Origin: Pseudolysinimonas_A sp039912695
Lineage (GTDB): Bacteria > Actinomycetota > Actinomycetes > Actinomycetales > Microbacteriaceae
DNA length: 64,000 nt
Assembly: GCF_039912695.1 (NCBI RefSeq)
Contig: NZ_JBDSPJ010000024.1
Coordinates: 205,633-269,632, forward strand
Direction: 5' to 3'
Positions within the stretch are counted from its first letter, which is position 1. Each line of letters opens with the position of its first letter. Position numbers and translations under genes: made by a program. This document shows positions 43,774 through 52,159 of the stretch, one piece after another. The notes below the pieces were generated by a model. That model had not been told where the DNA came from. It did no database searches and was given only the letters and a program-made list of their open reading frames with translations.

Positions 43774-44589
43774 ATGACCTCTTCAGGGAAACGCAACATC
43801 AGGGTCGGCGTTCAGGTCTCCAACCAACACGCGCCGTACCCGATCATCAGAGACACCGTCCGCCAACTCGAAGACCTCGGCGTCGACATCGTCTTCAACT
43901 GGGACCACTTCTTTCCCCTGAGCGGCGATCGCGACGGCCTGCATTTCGAGGCGTGGACGATGCTTGCGGCAATCGCTGAGCAGACCACGCGCGTCGAGTT
44001 CGGCCCGCTCGTCAACTGCAACGCGTACCGCAACCCCGACCTCCAGGCTGACATGGCACGAACGGTCGACCAGATCAGCGCGCATTCCACCGGCACCGGA
44101 CGTTTCATCTTCGGCACCGGCTCAGGATGGTTCGAGCGCGACTTCACCGAGTACGGCTACCCGTTCGGTACTCCGGGAAGTCGCCTCGACGCGCTCTCCC
44201 AAGATCTCCCGCGCATCCGTGCCCGTTGGGAGCTGCTGAATCCCGCCCCAACGCGGCAGATCCCGATCCTGATCGGCGGCGGTGGGGAACAGAAGACCCT
44301 CAAGATCGTGGCGCAGCACGCCGACATCTGGCACTCGTTTGCCGACCCCGAGACGATGATGCGCAAGATCGGCGTACTCCGGCATTGGTGCGAAGAGATC
44401 GGCCGGCCGGTCGGGGAGATCGAGATCTCGACGGGTACTTCGATTCGCGGCTTCGGGTCGACCGAGCTCGCCGAACTCGACGTCTACCGCGAGCTCGGTG
44501 TGACCCTGTTCGAGGTCGCGATCGACGCCACCCACGATCTCGCGGTCGTCAAAAAGATGCTCGCCTGGCGGGATTCCCAGCAAGACTGA
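43774..44589 (+). CDS. F420-dependent LLM class oxidoreductase (third copy)
   Basis: 271 residues. VGVQVSNQHAPYPIIRDTV, VFNWDHFFPLSGD (His/Phe of the cofactor pocket) and FGTGSGWFERDFTEYGYPFG belong to the TIGR03560-type branch thought to use F420. Substrate unknown. Start ATG 43774: TATGGT (43762-43767) ends 6 bases before it, so the message is probably leaderless; the ATG at 43750 lies upstream of that box. Together with the other two LLM genes it shows that F420 chemistry is well used in this organism. Confidence 0.85.
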   Translation: MTSSGKRNIRVGVQVSNQHAPYPIIRDTVRQLEDLGVDIVFNWDHFFPLSGDRDGLHFEAWTMLAAIAEQTTRVEFGPLVNCNAYRNPDLQADMARTVDQISAHSTGTGRFIFGTGSGWFERDFTEYGYPFGTPGSRLDALSQDLPRIRARWELLNPAPTRQIPILIGGGGEQKTLKIVAQHADIWHSFADPETMMRKIGVLRHWCEEIGRPVGEIEISTGTSIRGFGSTELAELDVYRELGVTLFEVAIDATHDLAVVKKMLAWRDSQQD

Positions 44590-44636
44590 CCGTGACCGAC
44601 GTATCGCGCGTCTGCGGTGATCCGTAGCGTGGGCGC

Positions 44637-45536
44637 GTGAGCTTCTCCCGTTGGCTGTTGTTGGGTGCCGTCGTCTTCACGTTTGTGGCGTGGGCGAGCG
44701 CCTTCGTCGTCATCCGTGGCGTCAGCCAGCACCTCGACGGAGGGGCACTCGCGCTCGGGCGGTTGGCTGTCGGCACGGTCGCTCTCGGCGTCGCGGCGCT
44801 TATCGCGCACCGCTGGGTTCCACCGACCCGTCGTGAGTGGATTCAGCTCGTCGTCTACGGCGTCGCCTGGTTCGGGGCGTACAACGTCGCACTCAACACC
44901 GCGGAGCACACTCTCGACGCGGGGACAGCCGCGATGATCGTCGGCATCGGCCCGATCCTGATTGCGCTCGGCGCGGGAATCTTCCTGGGCGAAGGCATCC
45001 CCAAGTGGCTCGCGATCGGGGCGGTTGTTGCGTTCGCGGGCGTCATCCTGATCGGGGTCGGCACGATCCTGCGCTCCGGCACCGCGCATCCGGTGGATGT
45101 CGTGGGCGCCCTCCTCGCGCTCGCCGCCGCAATCGCCTACGCGATCGGGGTGATCACCCAGAAGCCGGTCGTTCGACGCATCCCGGCGATCCAGGCCACC
45201 TTCATCGGCTGTGCGATCGGACTCGTCGTCTGCCTCCCGTTCGCCGGGTCACTCGTCACCGAGCTTGCGGTCGCGCCAACATCCGCGTGGCTCGGCACGC
45301 TGTATCTCGGCCTGGTGCCGACAGCTCTCGCCTTCACAACCTGGGCCTACGCGCTGAAGCGGATGCCGGCCGGCCAACTCGGAATCTCGAGCTACCTGTC
45401 ACCACCGCTCGCGATCCTCATGGGGTTCCTCGCGTTCGGGGAGATCCCGCACGTTCTCGCGCTCGTGGGCGGGCTCGTGTGTCTGGTCGGAGTCGCCCTG
45501 TCACGGCGACGCCCGCGGGTCGCGGCGGCCGCGTAG
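44637..45536 (+). CDS. EamA (DMT) family transporter
   Basis: 299 residues, ten transmembrane helices in two EamA repeats (FVAWASAFVVIRGVSQHLDG in the first, FTTWAYALKRMPAGQLGISS in the second). Members export amino acids or other metabolites, but the substrate cannot be told. GTG start with TAGCGT (44625-44630) 6 bases before it. Confidence 0.9.
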   Translation: MSFSRWLLLGAVVFTFVAWASAFVVIRGVSQHLDGGALALGRLAVGTVALGVAALIAHRWVPPTRREWIQLVVYGVAWFGAYNVALNTAEHTLDAGTAAMIVGIGPILIALGAGIFLGEGIPKWLAIGAVVAFAGVILIGVGTILRSGTAHPVDVVGALLALAAAIAYAIGVITQKPVVRRIPAIQATFIGCAIGLVVCLPFAGSLVTELAVAPTSAWLGTLYLGLVPTALAFTTWAYALKRMPAGQLGISSYLSPPLAILMGFLAFGEIPHVLALVGGLVCLVGVALSRRRPRVAAAA

Positions 45537-45589
45537 TCGCCAGGCGCGTCGACCAGTAAAGTGAGGCGACCCCAGCAGATCGAGGCCCC

Positions 45590-47317
45590 GTGTCGCGTCA
45601 TTCCGAGTCCGTCGTTGATCACCGTTCCATGCCCCGTCTCGTCCGGCGCGCGCTCGCGACGTCGGTGGCCATTGCACTCGGCCTGGCCGGTGTCCTCGTT
45701 CCCGTCGCAAGCGCGTCGGCCGACGCTGTGGCAACAGGATTGGTGCTCGATCTAGGGGGTCAGCCGGCGGCAGGAGTCGCCGTGCGCATCCTCGACCTCA
45801 ATGTGAGCCCGGTTACCGACGTCGAGACGGTGACGACGCTCGCCGACGGCTCATTCACGACCACTCAGGTGCTGGGCGATGGGATATATCAGGCGTTCGT
45901 GGCAGAGGGGACGGTGGGCACGGACGGAACGTTCGGCATCGGCCTTCAGAACGTCACCGTGGCGGGGAGCTCCGCCGCGTTCCCGACCCTTGAGCTCAAC
46001 CGCTACGCACCCATCAGCGGCGAGATCCTCAACTGGTCGGCGACGATGGGGAATATCCGGGTCCAGCTGTATCGGCTCACCTCGGCTGGTTGGCAGCAGG
46101 TCGGCTCCCCGGCCAGCAGCGTCACCTCGACGGACGGCAACTTCACGATCAACGTTCCGATCGCGTCCACCCAGTACACCCTCAACTTCATCGCTGAGAG
46201 CGAGTCGTCTCCTTACGCCGACGCCTTCCTCGGTGGCGAGCTCGAAGACCCGGCGCTCGCTACGCACTTCGCGGGCACCCCGGAGCAGCCCGTTTCGGGT
46301 CTCGAGATGACCATGCCGGACGCGGTCTCCATCAGCGGAACCGTCACGGATGCCGGCGGGCATCCCATCGAAGGCATCTGGGTCTGGACCGAAGACCATC
46401 CCGACTTCCACGAATACGCCGAAACGCAGACGGATGCCGACGGCCACTACACGCTTTACGTCCGGCCGGGCCTGACCTACGCCGTGTACGCCGAGGACTG
46501 GGATAACAGCATCTACGAGTCCAAGGTTTACGACGGCTGGGATGGCTGTGGGTGCGACCCGGTCTTCACCCCCGTGGTCGGAACGAAGTCGGGGATCGAC
46601 TTCGTTCTCTCCGATGGCTCGTCACCCCCGACCGACATCCAGATCATCGGGGGCGTCGCCGATCTCGACAGCAACTTCCTGTTCGGCATCGACGTTCGCC
46701 TATTCAAGGCGTCGGGCAGCTCGTGGGTTCTGGTCAACCACTTCACGTCATTCGACTTCGGGACATTCTTTGCGAACTTCGGATTCGTGATCCACACGCT
46801 CGGGGACGGCTACCGACTTCAGTTCGTGGACGGGGACGGTCACATTCTGAGCGTGCTGAATGGGGCCACTTCACCCGATTTTGCTACGTCAACGCCACTC
46901 GACCCGCTGCCCGCGTGCTACGCCAACCTCCCAACCGTGTCCGTTGATACCCTCGTCTTCGCGCTCGTCGATCCCGATACCGGCGCCGGCGCATGCGCTG
47001 CGCTCGATGCCGCCGTCATTCCCGCTGGATCAGGCGGCTCAGGCGGCGTCGTGGCACCTGGTCCTCGCGGCACCGGTTCGGGCACGGGCGTCGTGGCGGC
47101 AGGATCCCCGTCCCCGTCCCCGACTCCGAGCCCGACCCCGACGCCCTCGGCCACGCCGCGACCGTCGGCCAGCCCCGCCCCGAGCGCGACGCCCGCAGCC
47201 GAGCCAGCCCCCGCATCCGCACCCGATTTGTGGTGGTTGCTCGTGGTCGGGATCGGGATTCTGCTGCTCGTCGTCGTTGGTGCCGTTGTGTTCTTCGTCC
47301 GTCGAACCTCGATCTGA
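45590..47317 (+). CDS. Secreted surface protein with carboxypeptidase-regulatory-like domains and C-terminal TM anchor
   Basis: 575 residues from GTG 45590, or 562 from ATG 45629. A signal peptide (ATSVAIALGLAGVLVPVASASA) is followed by three to four beta-sandwich modules; the clearest is ISGTVTDAGGHPIEGIWVWT ... TDADGHYTLYVRPG at about 255-300, a carboxypeptidase-regulatory-like fold. A Pro/Ser/Thr spacer (SPSPTPSPTPTPSATP) and a transmembrane helix with basic end (LLVVVGAVVFFVRRTS) anchor it. No LPxTG motif. Likely an adhesion or structural surface protein. Confidence 0.82.
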   Translation: MSRHSESVVDHRSMPRLVRRALATSVAIALGLAGVLVPVASASADAVATGLVLDLGGQPAAGVAVRILDLNVSPVTDVETVTTLADGSFTTTQVLGDGIYQAFVAEGTVGTDGTFGIGLQNVTVAGSSAAFPTLELNRYAPISGEILNWSATMGNIRVQLYRLTSAGWQQVGSPASSVTSTDGNFTINVPIASTQYTLNFIAESESSPYADAFLGGELEDPALATHFAGTPEQPVSGLEMTMPDAVSISGTVTDAGGHPIEGIWVWTEDHPDFHEYAETQTDADGHYTLYVRPGLTYAVYAEDWDNSIYESKVYDGWDGCGCDPVFTPVVGTKSGIDFVLSDGSSPPTDIQIIGGVADLDSNFLFGIDVRLFKASGSSWVLVNHFTSFDFGTFFANFGFVIHTLGDGYRLQFVDGDGHILSVLNGATSPDFATSTPLDPLPACYANLPTVSVDTLVFALVDPDTGAGACAALDAAVIPAGSGGSGGVVAPGPRGTGSGTGVVAAGSPSPSPTPSPTPTPSATPRPSASPAPSATPAAEPAPASAPDLWWLLVVGIGILLLVVVGAVVFFVRRTSI

Positions 47318-47503
47318 AGCAACCTGCAGAAAACCCGTGGTCGCAGGATGCCGCGGAGTCTGCCAGAATTGTCCGTTGGACCGCCCGAACAGCCCGACCC
47401 TCTATCCGGCCCGGACGATCTCCCTTAGAGCTACCTGCCGAGTGTGCCCCACGCGCACGGGAGCAGTTCGACCGTCATCGCACACACTTGTAGGAGTTTT
47501 TTC

Positions 47504-48121
47504 TTGTCAGTCAAGATCCGTCTCAAGCGCCTCGGCAAGATCCGCGCGCCGTACTACCGCATCGTCGTCGCCGACTCGCGCACCAAGCGCGACGGTCGTG
47601 TGATCGAAGAGATCGGTAAGTATCACCCCACCGAGGAGCCCTCGTTCATCGAGATCAACTCCGAGCGTGCCCAGTACTGGCTCGGCGTCGGCGCTCAGCC
47701 GACCGAGCAGGTCGCGGTGCTGCTGAAGCTTTCGGGCGACTGGGGCATCTTCAAGGGCGAGAAGGGTGCCAAGAGCACCATCCGCTACAAGGAGGTTCCT
47801 GCGCCGTTCTCGATCGACGCGAAGAAGAAGCCTGTCCTGAAGCCGAAGGCCGAGAAGGTCGCGCCCAAGGTCGAAGCCGTCGTTGAGGCGCCGGTTGAAG
47901 CCGCCGAGCCCGAGGCTGCCGTCGAAGCGCCGGTTGAAGCCGTCGAGGCTCCCGAAGCTGCTTCGGTTGAGGCCCCTGCGGTTGAGGCCCCTGCGGTTGA
48001 GGCCGAGGCCGTCACCGCTGGCGAGGTTGCCGAAGACGAGGCAATGGGCGAAGGCGCGGCTGCCGACGAGGTCGCCGCCGAGGCCCCTGCGGCCGACGAG
48101 ACTCCTTCCGACAAGGCGTAG
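47504..48121 (+). CDS. rpsP: 30S ribosomal protein bS16 with long acidic C-terminal tail
   Basis: 205 residues. Residues 1-88 are a normal bS16 (MSVKIRLKRLGKIRAPYYRI ... DWGIFKG). The remaining 115 or so are an Ala/Glu/Pro/Val-rich tail of near-repeats (VEAP, AVEAPAVEA). TTG start with TAGGAG 7 bases upstream. Such tails occur in some actinobacteria; purpose unknown. rpsP heads the rpsP-KH-rimM operon. The DNA of the tail holds a 15-base tandem repeat at 47965-48004. Confidence 0.95.
   Translation: MSVKIRLKRLGKIRAPYYRIVVADSRTKRDGRVIEEIGKYHPTEEPSFIEINSERAQYWLGVGAQPTEQVAVLLKLSGDWGIFKGEKGAKSTIRYKEVPAPFSIDAKKKPVLKPKAEKVAPKVEAVVEAPVEAAEPEAAVEAPVEAVEAPEAASVEAPAVEAPAVEAEAVTAGEVAEDEAMGEGAAADEVAAEAPAADETPSDKA
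47965..48004 (+). repeat. 15-base tandem repeat in the rpsP tail
   Basis: GGTTGAGGCCCCTGC occurs at 47965-47979 and 47980-47994, with a partial third copy to 48004. It encodes repeated VEAPA and keeps the frame. Confidence 0.85.
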
Positions 48122-48124
48122 GTC

Positions 48125-48364
48125 ATGCTGGCTTCCGCCCTCGAGCACCTCGTCAAGGGGATCGTTGACAACCCGGACGACGTCCAGGTCGAGTTGTCGA
48201 ACTCACCGCGTGGCGAGCTGCTCGAGGTGCGGGTGCATCCCGATGACCTCGGTCGCGTCATTGGACGGTCTGGTCGCACCGCCAAGGCACTGCGCCAGCT
48301 CGTGACGGCGCTCGCCGATGGGCGGCGCGTTCGCGTCGACGTCGTCGACACCGACGAGGCGTGA
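48125..48364 (+). CDS. khpA: KH-domain RNA-binding protein (KhpA)
   Basis: 79 residues, a type II KH domain with the RNA-contact loop VIGRSGRTAKAL. KhpA works with KhpB in RNA control of cell growth in Gram-positive bacteria. It starts 3 bases after rpsP and shares 4 bases (GTGA) with rimM. Confidence 0.94.
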   Translation: MLASALEHLVKGIVDNPDDVQVELSNSPRGELLEVRVHPDDLGRVIGRSGRTAKALRQLVTALADGRRVRVDVVDTDEA

Positions 48365-48984
48365 ACACTCCGAAAGCGCAGCCTTTGGGCACGACGCAGC
48401 TTCGTGTCGGGCGTTTGACGAAAGCCCACGGACTCAAAGGCGCCCTCAAGCTCGAACTCTTCACCGACGAGCCCGAGCGTCGGTTCACACCGGGCGCGAT
48501 CTTCACCCTGCAAGTGCCGACGTCATCCCCGTGGCATGGCAAGACGCTCGAACTCACCGAGTTGCGCTGGTACAACAGCCATCCGGTCGGGTTCTTCAAG
48601 GATGTTGACGACCGCAGCGCGGCCGAGACACTGGTGCGCGCCATCCTCTGGATCGATCACGATCTCACCGAGGTATCGACGGAACCTGACGCCTGGTACG
48701 ACCACCAGTTGGTCGGCTTGCGCGTTCTGCGCGACGGACAGGATGTCGGCCGCGTCGCCCGCGTCGAGCACTTCCCGGCGCAAGACCTGCTCGCGATCGA
48801 CGTCGGCGACCGTGAAGTGTTGGTGCCTTTCGTCGCCGCGATCGTTCCGGCAGTCGATATCGCCGCCGGTACCGTCACGATCACTCCGCCGCCGGGTCTC
48901 TTCGAAGACCTGCCGGACGATCCCGCAGACACCCCCACGGCGCCCGCTGCCACACCCGACCCCGCACCGGCACCGGCGCCCTAA
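48361..48984 (+). CDS. rimM: Ribosome maturation factor RimM
   Basis: 207 residues. N-terminal barrel (VGRLTKAHGLKGALKLELFT) and PRC-barrel (PDAWYDHQLVGLRVL ... LLAIDVGDREVLVPFVAAIV), followed by a Pro/Ala tail (ATPDPAPAPAP). It helps assemble the 30S head. GTG start overlaps khpA. In most genomes trmD follows at once; here a reverse-strand DUF559 gene is inserted, and the rimM TAA lies inside the left inverted repeat of that insert. Confidence 0.95.
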   Translation: MNTPKAQPLGTTQLRVGRLTKAHGLKGALKLELFTDEPERRFTPGAIFTLQVPTSSPWHGKTLELTELRWYNSHPVGFFKDVDDRSAAETLVRAILWIDHDLTEVSTEPDAWYDHQLVGLRVLRDGQDVGRVARVEHFPAQDLLAIDVGDREVLVPFVAAIVPAVDIAAGTVTITPPPGLFEDLPDDPADTPTAPAATPDPAPAPAP

Positions 48985-49859
48985 CTCTCGGAATCTCGAG
49001 CCGCCGCATCCGATACGTCGATGAGCCTGCCTAATTCCGAGAGTTGGGCACGGTGGATGGGCCGCCAGAGGTGCTCCCGTCGGCGAATGACGGCCAGCAC
49101 GGTCTCCGTCACCGCGTCGAGGTTGGTCGTCACCTGCTTGTAAGACGCCCGGATGACCACGTACCCGCGCCGTACCAATTCACGGTCACGTTCCCGGTCG
49201 GCTTCGAACCGAGCCGAGTCGGCGTGCCACTCGTAGCCGTCGGCTTCAATCACGAGCCTCTGCCCGATCAGGAAGTCGACACGACCGACGCCGACGATGA
49301 CCGCTTGACTCCGCAGGCGGATCCGGAGGCGGCGAAGCGCGAGTCGCACGAGGGTTTCGATACCTGACTCGGCCGCGGGATCGTGCAGCGTTAGCGCGCG
49401 CCGTCCTCGCGCTGAGGCGTTGAGTACGGCTCGCGCCTCAGATTCACTCAGGATCCGACGATTGACGAGGGAGTCGACGGCGATCACGACCGCACGAAGA
49501 TCGGCGCAGACGATGGCGACCTCGAGCGCCTCAGATGGCGAGTCGATTCCCGGGGTCACGCGTTCGCTCGTCCAATGGACGGTGCTCCCAGGTACGCGCA
49601 CGATGGAGACCCCGTCGGCGACCCGGACATCGATCGGCGGGGTAGTGAGCGTCCATGCCCCGTGGAGTTTCAACGCCGCTAGACCGGTCAGTCGTCCACC
49701 GATTTTCGCCGCAACGACGATCGCCGGCGGAGCTGTCGAAGTGGCGTACCACCCGCGACGTACTCTCACGAGCGTGCCGTCGTCGAGCGCGCGGTGGAGG
49801 TCGGCACGGCTCATCCCGTGAGTTCGGAGGGCCAGCGTCGAGAGCAATCCTGTTTGCAC
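48981..49859 (-). CDS. DUF559 (Vsr-like endonuclease fold) protein with N-terminal wHTH
   Basis: 292 residues. The N-terminal part (LALRTHGMSRADLHRALDDG and LVRVRRGWYAT) is an AbiEi-like winged helix. The C-terminal part is DUF559: AESGIETLVRLALRR, VDFLIGQRLVIEADGYEWH, with Asp/Glu positions of the PD-(D/E)XK-type core, then FEADRERDRELVRRGYVVIR. DUF559 proteins are predicted nucleases. It lies on the minus strand between rimM and trmD, framed by inverted repeats. Whether it moves as a unit, or acts in defence, is inference. Overlaps rimM by 4 bases. Confidence 0.88.
   Translation of the reverse strand: MQTGLLSTLALRTHGMSRADLHRALDDGTLVRVRRGWYATSTAPPAIVVAAKIGGRLTGLAALKLHGAWTLTTPPIDVRVADGVSIVRVPGSTVHWTSERVTPGIDSPSEALEVAIVCADLRAVVIAVDSLVNRRILSESEARAVLNASARGRRALTLHDPAAESGIETLVRLALRRLRIRLRSQAVIVGVGRVDFLIGQRLVIEADGYEWHADSARFEADRERDRELVRRGYVVIRASYKQVTTNLDAVTETVLAVIRRREHLWRPIHRAQLSELGRLIDVSDAAARDSES
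48983..49045. repeat. Left inverted repeat pair of the DUF559 cassette
   Basis: AACTCTCGGAAT (48983-48994) and ATTCCGAGAGTT (49034-49045) are a perfect 12-bp inverted pair with a 39-base spacer. The outer copy contains the rimM stop and the DUF559 stop; the inner copy is coding (QLSELG). Confidence 0.85.
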
Positions 49860-49877
49860 GGTCCGAGCATCGGACCG

Positions 49878-49940
49878 AACTCTCGGTCAGGAGGGGTCTC
49901 GGCCCCGATGCGTGGATAACCTGCCCTCTGGCCGAGAGTT
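49878..49940. repeat. Right inverted repeat pair of the DUF559 cassette
   Basis: AACTCTCGG (49878-49886) and CCGAGAGTT (49932-49940) form an inverted pair (10 of 11 bases when extended) in the gap before trmD, mirroring the left end. Confidence 0.8.
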
Positions 49941-49971
49941 AGGGACGGAGCTCGCCGGATACCCTGAAGCC

Positions 49972-50676
49972 GTGCGCATCGACGTCGTGACGATCTTCCC
50001 CGAGTTCTTCTCGGTGCTCGACGTCTCACTCCTGGGGCGCGCGCGGCAGACCGGCGCCCTCGACATCCGGGTGCATGACTTGCGCGACTTCACGCACGAC
50101 CGCCACCGCACCGTCGACGACACTCCGGCCGGCGGGGGAGCCGGGATGGTGATGCGCCCTGAACCGTGGGGCGAGGCTCTCGACAGCTTGCTCACCGACG
50201 GCAGCACCGTCATCTTCACGACCCCGGCAGGCACGCTCTTCACGCAAAAGACCGCACGGGACCTCAGCATTCGCGAGCATTTGATCTTCTGCTGCGGCCG
50301 CTACGAGGGCATCGACCAGCGGGTCATCGACCACACCAGGACGCGAGCGGATGTCCTCGAGCTCAGCCTCGGCGACTACGTGTTGAACGGGGGTGAGGTC
50401 GCGGCGATGGCGATGATCGAGGCGGCGGGTCGGCTCGTTCCCGGGGTCGTCGGAAATCCCGAATCGCTGATCGAGGAGAGTCACGAGGACGGACTCCTCG
50501 AGTACCCGAGTTACACAAAGCCACCCGTGTGGCGCGACCTCCAGACTCCTCCTGTGCTGCTCGGCGGCAACCATGCCGCAATTGCGGCCTGGCGCCGCGA
50601 GCAGCAGTTCGAACGAACCCGTCGCGTGCGTCCCGATCTTCTGCCGCCGATCCAGGATGATTCCCCGTATGCCTGA
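49972..50676 (+). CDS. trmD: tRNA (guanine-37-N1)-methyltransferase
   Basis: 234 residues. IDVVTIFPEFFSVLDVSLLG, the SAM trefoil knot FCCGRYEGIDQRVID, and LSLGDYVLNGGEVAAMAMIEA are diagnostic. It methylates G37 to prevent frameshifting. GTG 49972 is preceded by TACCCT (49960-49965) exactly 6 bases away, so trmD seems to have its own leaderless promoter just outside the DUF559 cassette. Confidence 0.96.
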   Translation: MRIDVVTIFPEFFSVLDVSLLGRARQTGALDIRVHDLRDFTHDRHRTVDDTPAGGGAGMVMRPEPWGEALDSLLTDGSTVIFTTPAGTLFTQKTARDLSIREHLIFCCGRYEGIDQRVIDHTRTRADVLELSLGDYVLNGGEVAAMAMIEAAGRLVPGVVGNPESLIEESHEDGLLEYPSYTKPPVWRDLQTPPVLLGGNHAAIAAWRREQQFERTRRVRPDLLPPIQDDSPYA

Positions 50677-51154
50677 GTCGCGACTGTCCGATACCAAGCT
50701 CTGGTTCTGGATTCAGATGGGTGTCGCCGTCGCCCTCGTGGTGGTCGCGGTGGCGACCTACGTGCTCACAACGCCTGTCCAGAACTCCAGCGAATTCGGC
50801 GTTTTTGCGGCTCAGGTCGATGCTGTCTTCGTTCTCCCCGCGCTAGCCGTCTCGGTCACGGTGAATGCTCTGGTGATGAGGATGCACGGACATGCCGGAC
50901 TTTCGATCGCGGAGAAGGCGCTGCTCACCATCGAGTTGGGCTTCATCGTTCTGACGATCACACTGCAAGTACTGTGCCCCTGGCTCTTCAGCCCGGTGAT
51001 GCTGGTCTGGCCGCTTCTGATCATTGTGGCGATCGTGATCGTCATCGTCGCGGGAGTGCGCAACGCGCAGATACCGCGTGAAATCCGCTCTCGGGTCATC
51101 CCGATGGCGCCGCCGCCGGTGCCGATGATGGGGCCACCGCCTCCACCCGCCTGA
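50669..51154 (+). CDS. Membrane protein of unknown function
   Basis: 161 residues: transmembrane helices at about 9-32, 47-67, 79-100 and 108-130, then a Pro-rich tail (PMAPPPVPMMGPPPPP). ATG 50669 overlaps the trmD end by 8 bases; an alternative ATG lies at 50657. No known family. Confidence 0.75.
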   Translation: MPESRLSDTKLWFWIQMGVAVALVVVAVATYVLTTPVQNSSEFGVFAAQVDAVFVLPALAVSVTVNALVMRMHGHAGLSIAEKALLTIELGFIVLTITLQVLCPWLFSPVMLVWPLLIIVAIVIVIVAGVRNAQIPREIRSRVIPMAPPPVPMMGPPPPPA

Positions 51155-51182
51155 CCCGCCGCGGTAACACGACCCGACGGGC

Positions 51183-51953
51183 CTACGAGGATCGCGCCGT
51201 CAGCACTCGCGGACCGGCGTCGGTGACCGCGATCGTGTGTTCAACGTGCGCGCCGCGCGAGCCGTCCTTGCTGCGCAGCGTCCATCCGTCGGCGTCGGTG
51301 GAGATCTTGTCGGTGCCGAGCATGAACCAGGGTTCCACCGCGAACACGAGTCCTGGTCGCAGCACGAGACCCCTTCCGGCACGCCCATCGTTGGGAATGT
51401 GCGGGTCGCCGTGCATGATGCGCCCGACCCCGTGTCCGCCGAAGTCGAGGTTGACCTTGAGTCGGGCGGAGTGCGCGACATCCCCGATTGCGGCCGAGAT
51501 GTCGCCGACCTTGTTGCCGACGGTCGCCGCCGCGATGCCGGCCGTCAGCGCGGCTTCGGCGGTCGCGATCAGGGCGAGGTCGACATCCCGTGGCGTCCCG
51601 ACGACGATCGAGAGTGCGGAGTCGGCGACCCATCCGCCGACCGAGGCTGCGAAGTCGAGCGAGAGCAGGTCGCCGTCTTTCAGAACGTAGGAGTGCGGCA
51701 GTCCGTGCAGCACGGCGTCGTTGACCGAGAGGCAGATCACTTTGCCGAACGGCGACCCGCCGAACGACGGGTGGTAGTCGATGTAGCAGCTCTCCGCACC
51801 CTTGGTACGAATGAGGTCGTGCGCGAGGGCATCGAGGTCGAGCAGGTTCACTCCGACCGCGGCGGCGTCGCGAGTGGCTTCGAGCACCTGGGCGACGAAT
51901 GCACCGGCGACCGCCATCTGGTCGATCTCGGCAGGGGTGCGCAGTTCAATCAC
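51183..51953 (-). CDS. map: Type I methionine aminopeptidase
   Basis: 256 residues, M24 fold. Metal ligands are in LLSLDFAASVGGWVADSALS (two Asp), GGHGVGRIMHGDPHIP (His), and the Glu in FAVEPWFM and GAHVEHTIAVTD. Removes initiator methionine. GTG start with TAGGCT (51960-51965) 6 bases before it. It is on the minus strand, reading away from rplS. Confidence 0.95.
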   Translation of the reverse strand: MIELRTPAEIDQMAVAGAFVAQVLEATRDAAAVGVNLLDLDALAHDLIRTKGAESCYIDYHPSFGGSPFGKVICLSVNDAVLHGLPHSYVLKDGDLLSLDFAASVGGWVADSALSIVVGTPRDVDLALIATAEAALTAGIAAATVGNKVGDISAAIGDVAHSARLKVNLDFGGHGVGRIMHGDPHIPNDGRAGRGLVLRPGLVFAVEPWFMLGTDKISTDADGWTLRSKDGSRGAHVEHTIAVTDAGPRVLTARSS

Positions 51954-51965
51954 CGCAGAAGCCTA

Positions 51966-52159
51966 GTTCGGATGCCGCCTCCGCGGCTTTGGCTCCCGGC
52001 CCAGATGTGGCAGGATGAACGTTTGTGTCCGGCACGACCCTGCCTCAGGGGGGTCAGCGGTGCCTACCTTTCGGTCAGGTCACGATCTCGTAAGAACATC
52101 TCACTCCAACCACCTACACCCGCGCCCGACCTGAGAGCGGTCGCAGAGAGCGATTCACC
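51966..52159 (+). promoter_or_regulatory. Upstream region of rplS
   Basis: About 190 bases between the divergent map promoter and rplS. It probably holds the rplS promoter and leader. I see no sure -35/-10 pair; CCTGAGAGCGGTCGCAGAGAG just before the ATG is purine-rich and may serve in initiation. Confidence 0.3.

Larger units (their letters stand above)
48981..49942. mobile_element. Candidate repeat-bounded cassette carrying the DUF559 gene
   Basis: CTAACTCTCGG (48981-48991) and CCGAGAGTTAG (49932-49942) are perfect 11-bp inverted ends around a 962-bp unit. Each end also holds an inner inverted copy: ATTCCGAGAGTT at 49034-49045 and AACTCTCGG at 49878-49886. The unit splits the otherwise conserved rimM-trmD junction. 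No target-site duplication and no transposase are visible, so mobilisation by a trans-acting enzyme, or a dispersed repeat pair, are both possible. Confidence 0.5.

Noticed and set aside
46900..47320. Possible LPxTG-type sorting signal in the surface protein
   Set aside because: The C-terminus has a spacer, helix and basic end but no LPxTG-like motif.
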